A DNA stretch of 64,000 bases from Pipra filicauda (lineage: Eukaryota > Chordata > Aves > Passeriformes > Pipridae), in contig NW_024104304.1 in assembly GCF_003945595.2 (NCBI RefSeq), positions 868,001 to 932,000 of the forward strand, given 5' to 3'. Under the pieces are notes generated by a model. That model did not search any database. It was given only the letters and a program-made list of their open reading frames with translations, and had not been told where the DNA came from. Position numbers and translations under genes: made by a program. Positions 63,730 through 64,000 of this stretch are shown piece by piece. Every line of letters starts with the position of its first letter. Position 1 is the stretch's first letter.

Positions 63730-64000
63730 GGTGTTGGTAAATGAACTGGCAGTGTGGGCTTGCAGCCCAGAAAGTCAACTGTATGCTAGGCTGCATCAAA
63801 AGCAGCATGGTCAGCAGGTCAAAGGAGGGGATTCTGTCCCCTCACTCCACACCACCTGAAGCGCTGCATCCAGCTCTGGGGTCCCCAGCACAGGAAGGAC
63901 ATCAACCTGTTGGAGTGAGACCAGAGGAGGGCCACTAAGTTGATTAGAGGGATGGAGCACCTCTCCTGTGAGGAAAGACTAAAAAAATTGAGATTGTTCA
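63730..64000 (+). mobile_element. CR1 LINE ORF2 C-terminal part, plus orientation, runs off the window
   Basis: Plus-strand pieces NCMLGCIKSSMVSRSKEGIL, then LHPALGSPAQEGHQPVG (other frame) and DNA blocks such as CTGGGGTCCCCAGCACAGGA and GACCAGAGGAGGGCCACTAA are standard CR1 ORF2 3' sequence. Frameshifted and dead. Confidence 0.9.

Larger units (their letters stand above)
62546..64000 (+). other. ZNF451: ZNF451 intron (partial) with CR1 fragments
   Basis: AT-rich intron after the first certain coding exon. Apart from the two CR1 pieces listed separately, no exon or conserved element could be recognised. Confidence 0.55.

Overview
The window looks like a stretch of bird nuclear genome. It has AT-rich introns, two GC-rich CpG-island promoters, several CR1 LINE fragments in both orientations, and a solo LTR of the common avian ERVL type. 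Its gene order, DST (minus strand), BEND6 (plus) and ZNF451 (plus), matches the mammalian order I recall for human 6p12. No bacterial, viral-genome, CRISPR, rRNA or tRNA features were seen. The species cannot be named from the sequence.

Layout. Positions 1-29923 hold the 5' end of DST (dystonin/BPAG1) on the minus strand. Three consecutive coding exons (29743-29923, 29277-29311, 14460-14648) join in frame into the first 135 residues of the membrane-anchored N-terminal isoform. The rest of 1-29276 is intron with an ERVL solo LTR, a CR1, simple repeats and a near-perfect palindrome. Positions about 29320-30850 are a CpG island that appears to be a bidirectional promoter for DST (leftward) and BEND6 (rightward). 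Positions 30470-43503 are read as the long first intron of BEND6, and 43537-53594 carry its coding exons with clean splice sites and phases. A 3' UTR follows, with a poly(A) signal at 54540. Positions 54566-61260 are intergenic and full of retroelements: an LTR, a CR1 tail, a non-CR1 LINE fragment with a 36-bp internal duplication, and a long CR1 body. Positions about 61380-62150 are a second CpG island, followed by the first certain coding exon (62465-62545) of a gene read as ZNF451. The window ends in its intron, within another CR1.

Function. DST encodes a giant cytoskeletal linker, and the exons here supply the transmembrane leader. BEND6 is a BEN-domain nuclear repressor linked in mammals to Notch antagonism in neural progenitors. 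ZNF451 is a SUMO E3 ligase and zinc-finger protein. They are separate genes; the only functional coupling the sequence suggests is the shared DST/BEND6 promoter.

Most interesting points. The BEND6 model has an N-terminal exon and a 90-codon C-terminal exon that are absent from the 279-residue human protein as I remember it. It also has one or two frame-compatible cassette exons, the first lying just after one copy of a 126-bp direct repeat (one mismatch to a copy 1,395 bp away). An 18-bp-arm palindrome with a 1-nt loop lies in DST intron 3. I found no convincing new multi-gene system; this is mainly an ordinary vertebrate locus with some unusual exon architecture.
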